Positions 43,746 to 54,759 of a DNA stretch of 64,000 bases are shown piece after piece (position 1 is the stretch's first letter; each line of letters opens with the position of its first letter). This stretch comes from Peronospora farinosa (lineage: Eukaryota > Oomycota > Peronosporomycetes > Peronosporales > Peronosporaceae): NCBI GenBank assembly GCA_947646735.1, contig CANTFK010000921.1:124001-188000 (forward strand), read 5' to 3'. Position numbers and translations under genes: made by a program. A model generated the notes under the pieces. The model searched no databases and had not been told where the DNA came from. It saw only the letters and a list, made by a program, of their open reading frames with translations.

Positions 43746-44234
43746 CTTTGATGTTTTCATCGGCTGATTCTGCTCTTTGAGATGCTTTACGTTCTCCAAA
43801 TGACTTTCTGGGAAGTAGTATTTATTTCATGTTCCAGGAAATTTCCGAGCTCTTGTTGTTAAGAGCAGGTGAGTGTATGTGAAAGTTTTTCTGAAATTAT
43901 CAAAGACCGATAAAGGCGTGGGCCACACCGTTTTCAAATTTGTAAAACCTGGTCGGCCTTCACTCAGGGTTGAAGTGCCTGTGTGTCAGATCAGGCCAAT
44001 CTGACTTTCGCGGCTGTGCGATATTGACCAATCATTAATAGAAATGACGATCATTAGGCCAAACAGAACCACCTTTTAATACAGTGATCCCTAAGTCTGT
44101 TCTGTATCTAAATAACACTCTATTCACCTCCGTCACACTCTAAATGTTGAGAATCTGGCTCGGTTATCTGATCCGATTAGAAATCATCGACACGCTCCCA
44201 TGAAATGTCTGTTGTTATGCTCGTGCCACTCGGT
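43746..44234. other. Upstream region of the 44317 effector
   Basis: No gene seen. The last 150 bases share blocks with the upstream region of the 41792 pseudogene (TCGTGCCxCTCGGT). Confidence 0.4.
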
Positions 44235-44267
44235 ATATATAAAATTTATATACCATTACCGATTGAT

Positions 44268-44283
44268 TCATTCAAGAATTTGC
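44268..44283 (+). promoter_or_regulatory. Inr+FPR core promoter of the 44317 effector
   Basis: TCATTCAAGAATTTGC, identical to that of the 41792 pseudogene, 33 bases before the ATG. A TATATATAAAATTTATATA stretch lies about 30 bases further upstream. Confidence 0.7.
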
Positions 44284-44316
44284 GTCGTATCTGAGACTCA
44301 TTGAAGAAATTGATCC

Positions 44317-44841
44317 ATGCGTTTCAATATCTTTGCTACCCTAGTTGTGGCTGCGTTTGTTGCGAGCTGTAGCAGTTTTGTCAGCGCGGAAATCGCTGCT
44401 CTCAATGGCTACACCTACGACGACAAGGAAGTGGTTCGTCATCTTCGAGAAGACAGTGATGTTCAAGAGGAGAGATTCCCTATTTTGGAAAAGTTGAAAT
44501 CTCCCTTTAAGCCAAAAGCTGCTGCAATTCCAGCCGAAGTGACAAAGTTCAAAGATTTGTCTCAATATATGGGCAAAGGTACTGAAGATAGACTGAAAAA
44601 AGCTGGACTGAATGCTGAGCTACTACAAAAAGGTGACAAGGCACAGGTAGAAAAACTTGTCGAGCTGTTTGCTAAAGGCGCCAAGAATGAAAAGGCATTT
44701 TGGCTTAAAATGCTCGGATGGGTGGCGGCATCTATTGGTGTTGCCTCTTTCATTTTCGTTCTGATAACGATTATTAAAGGAGGTTCAAAGGGACCTCCAT
44801 CGACGGCAGCTGTTGGAACAACGACACCTGGCGGTGCTTAG
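44317..44841 (+). CDS. RxLR-EER secreted effector with C-terminal membrane helix
   Basis: This 174-residue protein is the complete member of the family. It has a signal peptide at 1-24 (core FATLVVAAFVAS, cleavage after VSA), RHLR at 41-44 and EER at 51-53. A helical, charged domain spans about 78-130 (FKDLSQYM, LNAELLQKGDKAQVEKLVEL, KNEKAFWLKML). A hydrophobic helix follows at about 134-153 (AASIGVASFIFVLI), and the end is Gly/Pro/Thr-rich. RxLR effectors are secreted and enter plant cells; the C-terminal helix predicts insertion in a host membrane. The start is supported by the signal peptide and the promoter 33 bases upstream. Host target unknown. Confidence 0.88.
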   Translation: MRFNIFATLVVAAFVASCSSFVSAEIAALNGYTYDDKEVVRHLREDSDVQEERFPILEKLKSPFKPKAAAIPAEVTKFKDLSQYMGKGTEDRLKKAGLNAELLQKGDKAQVEKLVELFAKGAKNEKAFWLKMLGWVAASIGVASFIFVLITIIKGGSKGPPSTAAVGTTTPGGA

Positions 44842-45309
44842 GAGGTCTCAATCTTTTCTCTTTGGGTCACTACCTAATGTGCTAGTAGGTTGGTTGGTTG
44901 GAAGTGCGGCTTGCTTGGACTGTTTGGAGGTGTATCCGCGCTCGCGTCTTCATGACCGTGTAGGACTCTTTAGTTATAAACACTTGACCCGATACTAATC
45001 ACTAATATACATTCTTCTTTGTTTTTTTACTTCACCAACTATACTTTGCAGTGTCTTCGTTCTACTTGTTTATTGTACTGCTTGACATTGGGACATGTCG
45101 TCTGGCATTGCACTTGCATTGGTATCATCGATGCCGTCGCAACTTTCTTGGTGGTACTGATCACCAAGAAAGTAGTATTTCTATAGTTACATCCTTGATG
45201 AAAGCGCAAAACATTCTAACTCGCTACAGCTTTCTCGTATTTCAACACAATCTTGCGCTTTCCCATGCCAAACAATCTCCACTACCTGGGGATAAAACAA
45301 ATCCTCAAT
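44842..45309. other. 3' flank of the effector, no gene
   Basis: A diverged version of the conserved 3' flank can be followed to about 45080. No other gene is supported. Confidence 0.4.
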
Positions 45310-45480
45310 CATGACTTGTAACATACGTGATGGCAGACCATCGTTGGCTTGGCATCAGTGGAAAAGGACAATACAACTCTCGAAAAGTATCAATAGAATT
45401 GTCACTCAGATACAACGGAGACTTGATTTTGAAGCTGGTGGGATGGATGAAGGTGAAGCTTGCAGCAGTAGGGACCATCA
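45310..45480 (+). repeat. Fragment of element X
   Basis: Matches about 3030-3140 of the left arm (shared reading RIVTQIQ and DEGEACS), with moderate divergence. Confidence 0.6.
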
Positions 45481-45487
45481 GTAGCTC

Positions 45488-45990
45488 TTAAGCAGCGGCC
45501 AAAGTCGTCATTCCGACTTTTCCTGAACCTGAAAAAGATGGAGACGTCTTTGGTTTTTTAATGAAGAACGCTGCCCAAATAACGTAAAGAAGAGCGCCTA
45601 CACCGAAAAGCATGAAGGTAAACTCGAGCGTTTTCCTGAATAAACTCTTCTTCTGTTTGGCGCCTACGATAGCCAGCTGTGTGAGTTTGTACATCGTCTC
45701 AGCGTTGCATTCAATACATCTTCCAAGGCCCATCCATTTGTACCCGTTAGTTGCTTCAATTCTTTTGGTAACAGTTCGAATGAAAGTCTTTGACGCTTCG
45801 ATACTCTTTGCCGCTGTAGCAGCAGCGATGTCATCCATTCGATCATTAACCATTGTCGAGGGATTCGTTGGTCCTCTAACCTCTTGGATTTAATTGTCTC
45901 TGCGAAGACGGTGGACTTTGATGTGGTCGTATGGATGGTCATCTAGTGCATCCGTTTCCACGCTGCCGCAGTGCAGCTGTCCGTTATCCA
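45488..45990 (-). pseudogene. Degenerate RxLR-type gene with C-terminal membrane helix
   Basis: The open part (45488-45853) encodes 121 residues: an amphipathic region, CIECNAETMYKLTQLAIVG, then a hydrophobic helix LEFTFMLFGVGALLYVIWA and a short polar tail. This is the same architecture as the effector at 44317 but with little sequence identity. Upstream in the same frame the reading KVHRLRRDN is followed by a stop and then QEVRGP, which looks like an RxLR-EER segment with R changed to H and EER to EVR. No signal peptide is visible. It may be a dead effector or a gene whose real first exon I cannot see. Confidence 0.45.
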
Positions 45991-45999
45991 GACGAAGTT

Positions 46000-47210
46000 G
46001 ACTCAATGTGGCCTTCTTCTACATCTCAATCGAAACGATGACTATCTCCAACTGCTTGCCAGTCGATAGCTAGCAGACGACTGCTACATCGGTATTCGTG
46101 CATCAGTATCGCTGCTATACATACTCTGCAGATATGACAAACAACTCAACATGAACAGATAGGAAGTATACGAAACAGTGTAATTTTTCTTGAGAAACAA
46201 CAAGATAAACCAGCACCTACTACCACCACTTCTTCCGTCTATCTGCCTCAACTCGTTACTGTCGAGGTGTTGACAGGACCTCAGAAATTACTCTAAAGAT
46301 CACTTGTATTATCCTAAAGTTCCCTCGCCTAGCTCTCGGTCGCTGCTTTCTTCATGCAAATAGGTCCTTAAAATTGCTCCGGCGGGACCTCATACCGATC
46401 GCTTCAATAGCGTTTGAAGCTGCCCGACGACTCCACTTAACTCGCCATACACAATTAACATATTCATCAACTCTGTACTTGTATTCTTTGCCAAGAACAT
46501 CGATAAATGTTTTCTTTACTTTACTGTCAGCAATGACGCCAACCTCGTCCATTGAGCGCATGTACGTAGTCTGACCATCGTACCAGATCAGCTACAGATG
46601 TTATGCGCCTTCACCTTCTGGGACTCAAAGGAGTATAACACCCGTATGCTAACTCGACTCCTTTTCTCGTGTTGATTTTCACTAGCACGGCAGGATCCGC
46701 GGCATCATTCCTTACAATAGATGATACCAGTCCCCTTCGGATATTGGCACTATCCCAATATTGGGATTGAGCTGGCTAGAAGAAGCAACAATATTCTCGT
46801 AGGTTCGGCACATTGATCTTTTCCATCCAGACTAGGCATCACTCTCTCAATAGATGCAGACAATCCCCTCTATTTCTTTAGACACTAGGCGGTGCACCTC
46901 TCGTAGCAGCTCCTCGTGTCACCCGGGATAGAATTTTGGCTGTGTCACAGAAGCTTTAATGAAAACATGTGTCAATCCTTGCCTGTATGTTTGTCAATAG
47001 ATGCCAGCATTGCACGTACACTTGTTTTCTACTACTAACTAATACTACTCATTGCACGCAGCAAAGCCGTGGTTCTAATGCTTTCTTAGTCTCGCTCCGT
47101 ATTCAGCCGATCCCGCGGTGGATGCATCTTCTGAATTTTCACCATCGGGTCGCGACGTAACGCACTGACGACAAACAACAACGAGTCAAGTTAGTTGACC
47201 TGACATACAA
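46000..47210. other. Intergenic, no supported gene
   Basis: Frames such as 46352-46561 (minus) are short and unrecognised. This is the border between the repeat-rich and gene-rich parts. Confidence 0.4.
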
Positions 47211-47214
47211 TATA

Positions 47215-50200
47215 TCAATAGCAAGGATATACAGACTCGTGCCTGAGGTCATTGGGGGTTACGAAGATAAATTGCTTCTTGCCGTCCTTTTTGGCGGCCT
47301 TCACGAGCAATTGAATAGTCATGTCCCGATTTACCGAGTCCATGAACACGTCAAACTCGTCCATCACTCGGAATGGACACTCAATACTCTCGCCGAGAGC
47401 CAGTAACAGTGATACTTGGGTGTAAGACCGCTCTCCACCAGAGAGCTCCTTCATGTCAGTTACCTGCGACGCTCGCGACGCTCCCTTTTCGTTATGTAAA
47501 ACAGCAATTTCGAGTCGCTGATCGTCATGTCGGAATTTCAATTTGCCTGCAAAATTATTCAGGCACATATACTTATTGAACTCCATCGACGTTCGATGGG
47601 CGATGTCCTTCCGCAAAATTTGCCACACTCGTTTGCGTTCCTCCAGCATTGATCGAATACGCTCCAGGTTGTCACAGAATCTGTCAAAGTTCATCTTCTT
47701 GCTTTTATACTTGATCTTCTTAGCCTCCATGTCATCTTTTAGCTCCGAAAGGTCCATGCCTTGAAATCGACTACGTTCGTGATCTATTTGACGCTTAATG
47801 TCTGTCAACCTTTTGCCGTAATAGTCGTGCGAGTGTGTAACAGCTACTCGCTCACAGTGTTGCTGCGCCTTTTGTCTCTGCTCCTCGCATTCTTCTTGGA
47901 GCGCTGCGAGCTCATCTTCCCACCGCAGTACCATTTCACGCAGCGTAGCTGCCTCCCGCTGATACGTCATCTCTTGCACCTTCATTTCGCTCAGATGTTT
48001 GTAGATCGCATCAGCATCTTCCTGGTACTCGTTCATCTCAGCAGCAATTTTCTTCTCCGCCACGTCGAGTTCTTCAAGAACATGCAACTGACCCTCCAAG
48101 TCTGGATTCGACTTGATAAGAATCTCATTCAGTGCTTGCTCACGACGGTAAAAGCCATTAAGCTCTTCCTCGACGCCCTTTATCTCGTCCTCCAGCACAG
48201 AGGTATCCAAAGTATGCTGCTGCAAGTCGTCCGACAATTCTTCCTCAAGACTGCGCAATCCTGCGCGTTTTTGGTTATACCGACGCGACAAGTAGTCAAT
48301 GCGGTCATTCTGCTGCTTCATTTGGTGCCGAAAGTCTTCGCGGTCGCGTCGCAGTCGAGACTCATCACGACGCAACATTTCCAAATTTCCCTGGAGGTAC
48401 TCAAGCTTTTGGCCCAACTCCCTGACCTCTCCCTCCACATCCTGGCAAATAATAGAGCTACGAAGGTGGACCTTGTTGGCAATAAATGCCAAATTACCAG
48501 AACGAACAATAAATTTATCGCCGCTAGGGAGGTATACTTCCGACACAAATCGCGCCATTCTGAAGTTGCCGCTTGAGCCGCTCAAAACATTCTCCTCGGC
48601 TGACTGGCGGTCATCAAAAAGTAGTTTACTCTCCAAGCTGCATACATCGATAAGGGCATTAAACACCTCGTCGTCGTCCACCTCAAGAATGTTGCAAATC
48701 GCGTGAGCGGCCAAGCTTCCTTCTGCCAGACGTAAATTTTCGTATCGACGTCCTGCACGCGGCGAAATAATAATGTTGGCTTTGTTTGGTGGGCAACGAA
48801 CCTGGCGCTTCAGATCGTCCAACAAAGCTTTGTCTTTACCATTGATCACCAAGTAACTTCCCAGCTGGCCCTTCAGTGCAACTTCGATTGCAACGGCAAA
48901 GTGCATATATCGCTCAGGAAGCTTAACATTGAGGCCCAAGGGTCCGATAGGTGGAGCAGCAAACCGATGGCGGTTTTGTTGGATAAGCTGCTGTAGTTGC
49001 GGAATTCTGTTGCCATACACGGCAAGACTGTCACGCTTTTGCTCTCTGAGCGAATTGATTCGTTGTTGAACCCTACTGGCCTCATTGTCAGCTTCACGCA
49101 GTTGACGAAGACAAGTTTCGTGCCGATGCTCCACCTCGTCCAGCTCCTGTGGTCGTGCCTGAGCTCGGTTCTTGGCTTCGTTCACTTCATGCTCCGCCTG
49201 TTGCACTTCCCGCCGTGTCACTTCAATACTCTCACGCATTTCACCATTGCGCTGCAAGCGATTATGAAGCATAGCTTCGTGATTTTCACGCTTTTTCTGC
49301 AAGTCGTGCTGCAAACGGGCTAGTCGCTGCTTGGCCCGTTGCTTGGATTGAGTCAGATGTTTCAGCTCCGCCTTGCAGTTGTGCAATGGACGCCGGGCTT
49401 CACGAATTCTGCTTTTCACTTCCCCTTTTCTTTGACTGTTTTCGCTCATGCACGCATTGACTTCCTCGAGCTTGTCATTCTTATCTTTCTGCTTCCGCTC
49501 AAGATTATATACCGCTTCCTTTGTCTCTTCATATTCACACGCAGCATGTTCCGCGTCGCGTTTTATTTTCTTCATCTTCTTCTCCATCTTTGCAACAATA
49601 GCTTCTTTCTCACACACAAAAGACCACGCCAATTCTTTCTTGAGCACTTCAAACTCTTCCTCCAGCATTCCAATCTACACATCCACCCCCATAAGAAATA
49701 GAGTCAAGCAAAACAACCACCTAGCAAAAAATCAACAGCAACAAAAAAGCCAAGCTACTCACACTTTGCGCCTCTTTCCACTGCTTTTTAGCATCTTTCA
49801 TAGCCTCTTTCAACGTCGTAATCTTGTTTTTTTCCCTCTTCAACGTCGTCTCTGCAATATTTCTCACCTCTTCATCAATTTTTGAGTACGTTGTCCTCAT
49901 TTTGTACAAATCGGTCGACTGCAAAAAGAATCGATATTTATCCTGTGGATTGCCCTTTAGAAAAAGTTTTGCATTTTCCTGGTCCAAAATAGCACATGGA
50001 TTCTCCGTCTGAATGTTCAAATGATCCAGCATTGCATCCAAATCTGTCTTCAGCTTCGATACTAGCAACCCTTTTTCATCTTTAAGTCTGTACTCAGCCG
50101 ATCCGTCACGACGGATCAGTCTTTCAACCACAATTTTGCGACCAAATTGATCCGGACGAAAAGCATCACTCCCCACTGCATCATTACGTAAAGTAATTCT

Positions 50201-50674
50201 CACCAAGGCATTACCTTCATGTCCATGACGAATCAAATTCTTGATACTTTTACCTCGATGTGTACTCCGTGCACTGGCCCCGAGACAAATTTGAATGGCA
50301 GCAATAATAGCACTTTTTCCACTGCCATTTTCACCAGTAATAAAATTAATGTGTGGACATAACTTAACGCGTAATTTACGGTGACACATAAAATGCTCAC
50401 AATAAATTTCCTCCACAACGCCCATTTCTGTCTCAATCTGGGCATCCATTTGGGACAAATCGGTACCTGGTGAAGGAGGAAACAATGACGTCTTCATCCG
50501 ACGTTTAATGCCAACACGGACATTTTCATTGTCGATGTAACCATTTGTGTCCGGGTTTAAAGTGTCCATTTCGTCCTCAGTCTCACTGGTCGTGGACGCC
50601 TCTTGACTCTTGTCCGAGTCATGGACACGCGTCGTCTTTTGCACCTTCACACGTGGCCGACGGCTCATTAACAT
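47215..50674 (-). CDS. SMC6: SMC6, Structural maintenance of chromosomes protein 6
   Basis: Two exons, 50674-49763 and 49674-47215, joined over an 88-bp intron (GTGAGT...TGTAG), give about 1123 residues, the normal SMC6 size. Exon 1 holds the Walker A motif GENGSGKSAI and the SMC6-type start of the head (FMCHRKLRVKLCPHINF). Long coiled coils surround a hinge (about residues 520-690 with YLVINGKD). The C-terminal head has the signature LSGGERSYTQVSLLLALGE and Walker B FRVMDEFDVFMD. SMC6 pairs with SMC5 in the Nse complex, which resolves recombination intermediates and supports DNA repair in the nucleus. The start ATG is followed by a second ATG two codons later; either may be used. A decayed fragment of the same gene lies at 52950-53110. 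Confidence 0.92.
49675..49762 (-). other. Intron of SMC6
   Basis: 88 bp, donor GTGAGT, acceptor GTGTAG, phase 0. Removal joins the two long frames in the first coiled coil. Confidence 0.8.
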
Positions 50675-51076
50675 TGACTAATGACAATGTAAAGCTATGG
50701 ATGAGACTCGTGACGGCGATGGCTTGCTACGAGGTTCTTTACTAAACGCCTGGAGAGTGCAGCGTAATGGGTTTTTTGACAATAAAGGCGAAAAATCCAA
50801 GAGTAAAAGCGGTTTTACGATATAAAATCGAATGAACATATAGTAGGTAACTGGTGGTACAAAATTATATACTGTCGGCTATTTTATCGCTATATACAGG
50901 GTGAATATATTTGATTGTAAAATAACCAATCATGTGGTGTTTGTGTCTGTGAGTGATAGCAATTATGGTCTGAATCTAGTCCTTTCTATTTGATACGCTA
51001 GGACTATTTTAATAGTCACTGTTTGTTACCTATTTACAAAACGCACTCAATATTTTTGGGTTCAACCGATCAGTAT

Positions 51077-52516
51077 CTATAGACCAAGCCATCCATTATC
51101 ACTAACAAGAAACCCAAAAGTGGAACCCGTGGAAATCCCTAGAAATAGAAAAAATACCATGATGGCTCCACCTGATTCACGATCCTCAGGTTGCAACATA
51201 CGAGGTGCCACGCCCATTGTAACAGTCGACAGTAAACCTGTCGAAATACCAATGCATACATTAAGCACAATATTAAAAGCCAATGCACTCATGCTGCCAA
51301 ACGGGAACGCATAGAACGACGTGCCGGCTACGCCCATAAGTAGCAGCGGGATAAAGGCGATGCGGAGCACCGACAGGCTGAACGCCCACTCCATCGTCAC
51401 TATGCGGTACACTGCAGTCGTACACAAGATGCGACCGATGAAATCGCCGTAATTGTAGCTGCCAATGATGCCTGGAGAACAATACCATGTAGCTGTGAGG
51501 TCGTGGGCTTCGTCAGTGAACGGCGGGTACAGATTCCGCGACGCCGCGCAACCAAAACCTGGAAAGACGGAGAGCGACACGAAGAAGACGAGAAACTGCG
51601 TGATCGCAGGCACCCGGATGATGCCAAAGATGCGGCTTAGGTTCTTCAGTGTATCACCAACCGATTGGCTTGCCAGCTGCTCTTCCTTGGCCCAGTTTTC
51701 GTTGCGATCCATGAGGAATTTGACCGACGGTAAATTCGTCAAGTAGCGGTACAGTAGGACAGCACATATCAGCACAATGACCAATAGACTAAAGAACAGA
51801 TAAAAGCTCAGTTTCGTGGAGCTGCTGGTCAAGTTCACGCCTCCAACTGCAAGCCGCAGCACTGTGGCCACGGTGATATTGAGAATTCCAGCGCAGGAAT
51901 TACCAATCTGCACGCCGTTTGTGAATTTCTCGATTGGAAATAGAGCGGCAAATGTGTAGTACGTGGCTTCAGACAGCGAGTTACCAAACCCGATGCAGCC
52001 GAAGCAGATGAGGACGAGGATTCCACCGGTCTTCTGACTAGAGAAATTGATGGCACTGAAGACCATGATGAGAATGGCCATGAGCATAAAGATGCAGTAG
52101 CCGACATGCACCCGTAGGCGTGGACTATACTTTTTGTCGAGCCCAAAGACCATTTGAAGGCCCTGACCTAAGACCATTGGCCAAGCCGTGCATAGCGTTG
52201 TCAAGAAGGAAAAGTCGAGTCCGGAGTCTGGAAACTCGACCGTGTAAAAGTTTTGAGCACTGAGGCACGAGTAAAAGGCCCAAAGCACGGATCCATTGAG
52301 AAATATGAGTGACAAGTAGATGAACCGCTCGTTCTTGACCATATCGTCCCAGATCTCGGGTGGCATACCATCACGCTCAATTGTGAGTGGGTCTTCTTGC
52401 ACGAATTTGTCCGACTTGCTGGGGGAATCCATTGGGGGAAATATAGGGCGACTGGTGAACAAAGTAGTAGAAGAAGCTATAATTATCTTGTCTTCAGACG
52501 TTATTCGTATTGTCAC
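51077..52516 (-). CDS. Equilibrative nucleoside transporter (SLC29/ENT family)
   Basis: The frame encodes 479 residues with about 11 hydrophobic segments, the ENT number. Family landmarks are the first membrane segment (FIYLSLIFLNGSVLWAFYS), the region FGNSLSEATYYTFAALFP and the segment YNYGDFIGRILC, where a G-D-x-x-G-R core matches the ENT TM8 signature. The C-terminal SGGAIMVFFLFLGISTGSTFG is also typical. ENTs carry nucleosides down their gradient or with protons, and oomycetes, as purine scavengers, have several. The ATG at 52432 (MDSPSKSDK) may be the real start, since the 28 residues before it look like leader sequence. The gene lies about 400 bp downstream of the SMC6 start, same strand. 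Confidence 0.85.
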   Translation of the reverse strand: MTIRITSEDKIIIASSTTLFTSRPIFPPMDSPSKSDKFVQEDPLTIERDGMPPEIWDDMVKNERFIYLSLIFLNGSVLWAFYSCLSAQNFYTVEFPDSGLDFSFLTTLCTAWPMVLGQGLQMVFGLDKKYSPRLRVHVGYCIFMLMAILIMVFSAINFSSQKTGGILVLICFGCIGFGNSLSEATYYTFAALFPIEKFTNGVQIGNSCAGILNITVATVLRLAVGGVNLTSSSTKLSFYLFFSLLVIVLICAVLLYRYLTNLPSVKFLMDRNENWAKEEQLASQSVGDTLKNLSRIFGIIRVPAITQFLVFFVSLSVFPGFGCAASRNLYPPFTDEAHDLTATWYCSPGIIGSYNYGDFIGRILCTTAVYRIVTMEWAFSLSVLRIAFIPLLLMGVAGTSFYAFPFGSMSALAFNIVLNVCIGISTGLLSTVTMGVAPRMLQPEDRESGGAIMVFFLFLGISTGSTFGFLVSDNGWLGL

Positions 52517-52549
52517 AGAATGACGTTATGTTACATAGACCTAAAATGT

Positions 52550-54750
52550 GGTCAGTAACGTCATTTTTAACATGCATAGATTGAAAGACTGTGATTGTGA
52601 GTTTTTTGTGGTGAACGATTTTGGAAGGGGAGTTACAAACCGGCTTTCCTGCCAAAAACGAGCCATTCAGGCGTCTTGGAGCCAATCATTAAGGACTTTT
52701 CGCTGCGCGTCACTTTGTCACTCTACTCCAAATTATAAAAGACTAGATTTTGACTACTATTTTGTGCTAAAACGTGGCTTGCGTGTTGCTAAATGTGTCT
52801 TTAACTCATTCTAAAAGAACGACAAGTGTAAATGGCTTTAAGTGTATGCTGCAAAAACTTACTTCATCAAGGCGTAAATGGTAGTGACTATCATCACTGC
52901 AATTTACTCTTTGTATCTTGCAGCATTAGCCATGTAAAAAAAGAGTACGACTTTGATCAGAAAAGTACGGCTTCAACGGCAATGCTGGCCCTGCTGTAGA
53001 CAGTGATTCGTTCCATCTTGTCATCTTTGAGCGAAAGATTATCGTATAGAAAACTTGTCCGTCGAGATGGATCTGCCTGCTACCGTCTCACAGATAACTG
53101 GTGTCCCCCATTGGTGACTAATCCAACGTACGATACGAAAATTTTGCTTACATTGCGAACGAATGAAGTCGTCGCGGCCCCATCATTTTTTTGCAATAAT
53201 GTAGAGACGGAGAGTACGGAGCTAGAGCATAAGCTTAACTTCATTCCAAAGGATTTGTCGTGTTTTGCCGTGAGTAGATTTCATCACAATGAGAAATAGG
53301 AGAAGAACCACCTTCACCATCAACCACATCGGTGCAACTGCCAGCGTTTCGAGCTGGATAGTTTCATGGTAGAGTACGACCAGAAAACCACTTTGGGTAT
53401 CGAACAAAGAATTCTCAAAAAGCCTTCTAGTACGCGAGCAAGAACAAGAATCTGGAAGGTCACTGCGTCAACTGAAAGAAGTGAACGGATTGATAAGAAA
53501 AAGACGGCCGAAATGAATGATCCCATCGCGATAGAGACTCCATTACCACCATCGGTGCGAAAAACCAACCGAAGTGATGAATCAGCATGACCCTGTGGCT
53601 TCAGGTGCTAGCTACAGTGGAGCACCTGCAACAAAAACTAAGCACACTCCGGCAAGACAGCGAAGAAACAATCCAAAAAGGCAGGGTCCGCAGTCGTGCA
53701 CCCTCCAGCTTGCTGCAACAACGGATCATGAACATTGATAGTCAACATTCTCGTGTCTTCTAGTGCCATACGGTCCGAGTATGTGACGGACCTCAAGAAA
53801 TAAGTAGCAATCCAAGTGGAGCTCTTACGCCCTAAACGAGAATCATAGGAGAAGTTACACGGCAATTTGTAGTGTCTCCAATGCTGCAAAAGCGGTTGGT
53901 AACTTGGCGACAATTTCAAGATGCAGTTTCTTGCCGCACATCCACAGGATTCAACAAGTACATGTAACTCGACAATATTCATGCGAAAGTCGACTTGAAG
54001 TCACAGGTGTCTTGACATGTAGATAATCATTTGGAGGAAAGCGCTCGGACTCAAGTCGCTTCTGCTCACTCTAGACAAATGCACCCCTTTCTGAATTATG
54101 GGCAAGCTTGGTGTGTTCATGGACGTGGTCAATCGCAATTGACTGTCAAGCTGCTTGTGATAGCTGTTAAGAAGAGAGCAAGAACAATTCCTCTTTGTCA
54201 ACTTGAACGATCTGAGGTACGTGTCGGCACTAAAGGGTAGTGCTGCTACCAGTCTAGATGTTTTTGTTGCATTCTCTCTGTAGCACGCTGCCGCCATATC
54301 AGAGGGTGAGCAAGAGACGACCATCGAAAAGTGAATGTCTGCACCTATTGCAGAATCTTTGATGATATAGTCTCATGCATTCAGATTGAAAAGCGTTTGT
54401 GTCGCTAGACAACGGCAGAACGACAAATAGCAGCAGCAGTGGCTTGTCTGGTAGCCAATATGGAGACATGCTTTTTTTCAGCAAGTCAAACGTGTCGTAC
54501 ATCGGTAAGGATGTGCTGCATGCACTGCCACTGAAACTTGTGTCGAATGGGTGAGCATCGGTAATGTTTACACATGCGAGAGCTCACACCAGAGGCTTGC
54601 AAATTCTCGCATTAATATGCCATGTTAGAAGGCACAATGAAATCGATCATCATTTGCCAATGGATGCGGCTGACGCAGTGACTGGAATTGAACAACGTCA
54701 CTATTTCGTCAGCAGCTAATTATCTGCCGGACCAAAGCTTACTTTGAAAA
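52550..54750. other. Gene-poor stretch with an SMC6 relic
   Basis: Apart from the SMC6 fragment at 52950-53110, no complete gene is seen. The frame 53366-53590 (plus; DQKTTLGIEQRILKKPSS) and the frame 54001-54324 (minus) have protein-like composition but no recognisable family. Confidence 0.4.
52950..53110 (+). pseudogene. Decayed SMC6 fragment
   Basis: The plus strand reads YGFNGNAGPAVDSDSF, then FERKIIV, a stop, and in another frame KLVRRDGSACYRLTDN. The corresponding SMC6 segments are AVGSDAFRPDQFGRKIVV and RLIRRDGSAEYRLKDE. The fragment is in opposite orientation to the functional gene 2.3 kb away, and well diverged. Confidence 0.65.
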
Positions 54751-54759
54751 CGGGCAGAG

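Noticed and set aside
47761..48576. 271-codon plus-strand open frame
   Set aside because: It lies opposite the SMC6 coiled coil; the Leu/Phe-rich composition is the mirror of Glu/Lys/Gln codons.
53320..53590. Gene in 53320-53590 on either strand
   Set aside because: Both strands are open for a short distance but neither has a recognisable domain or splice-linked neighbour.
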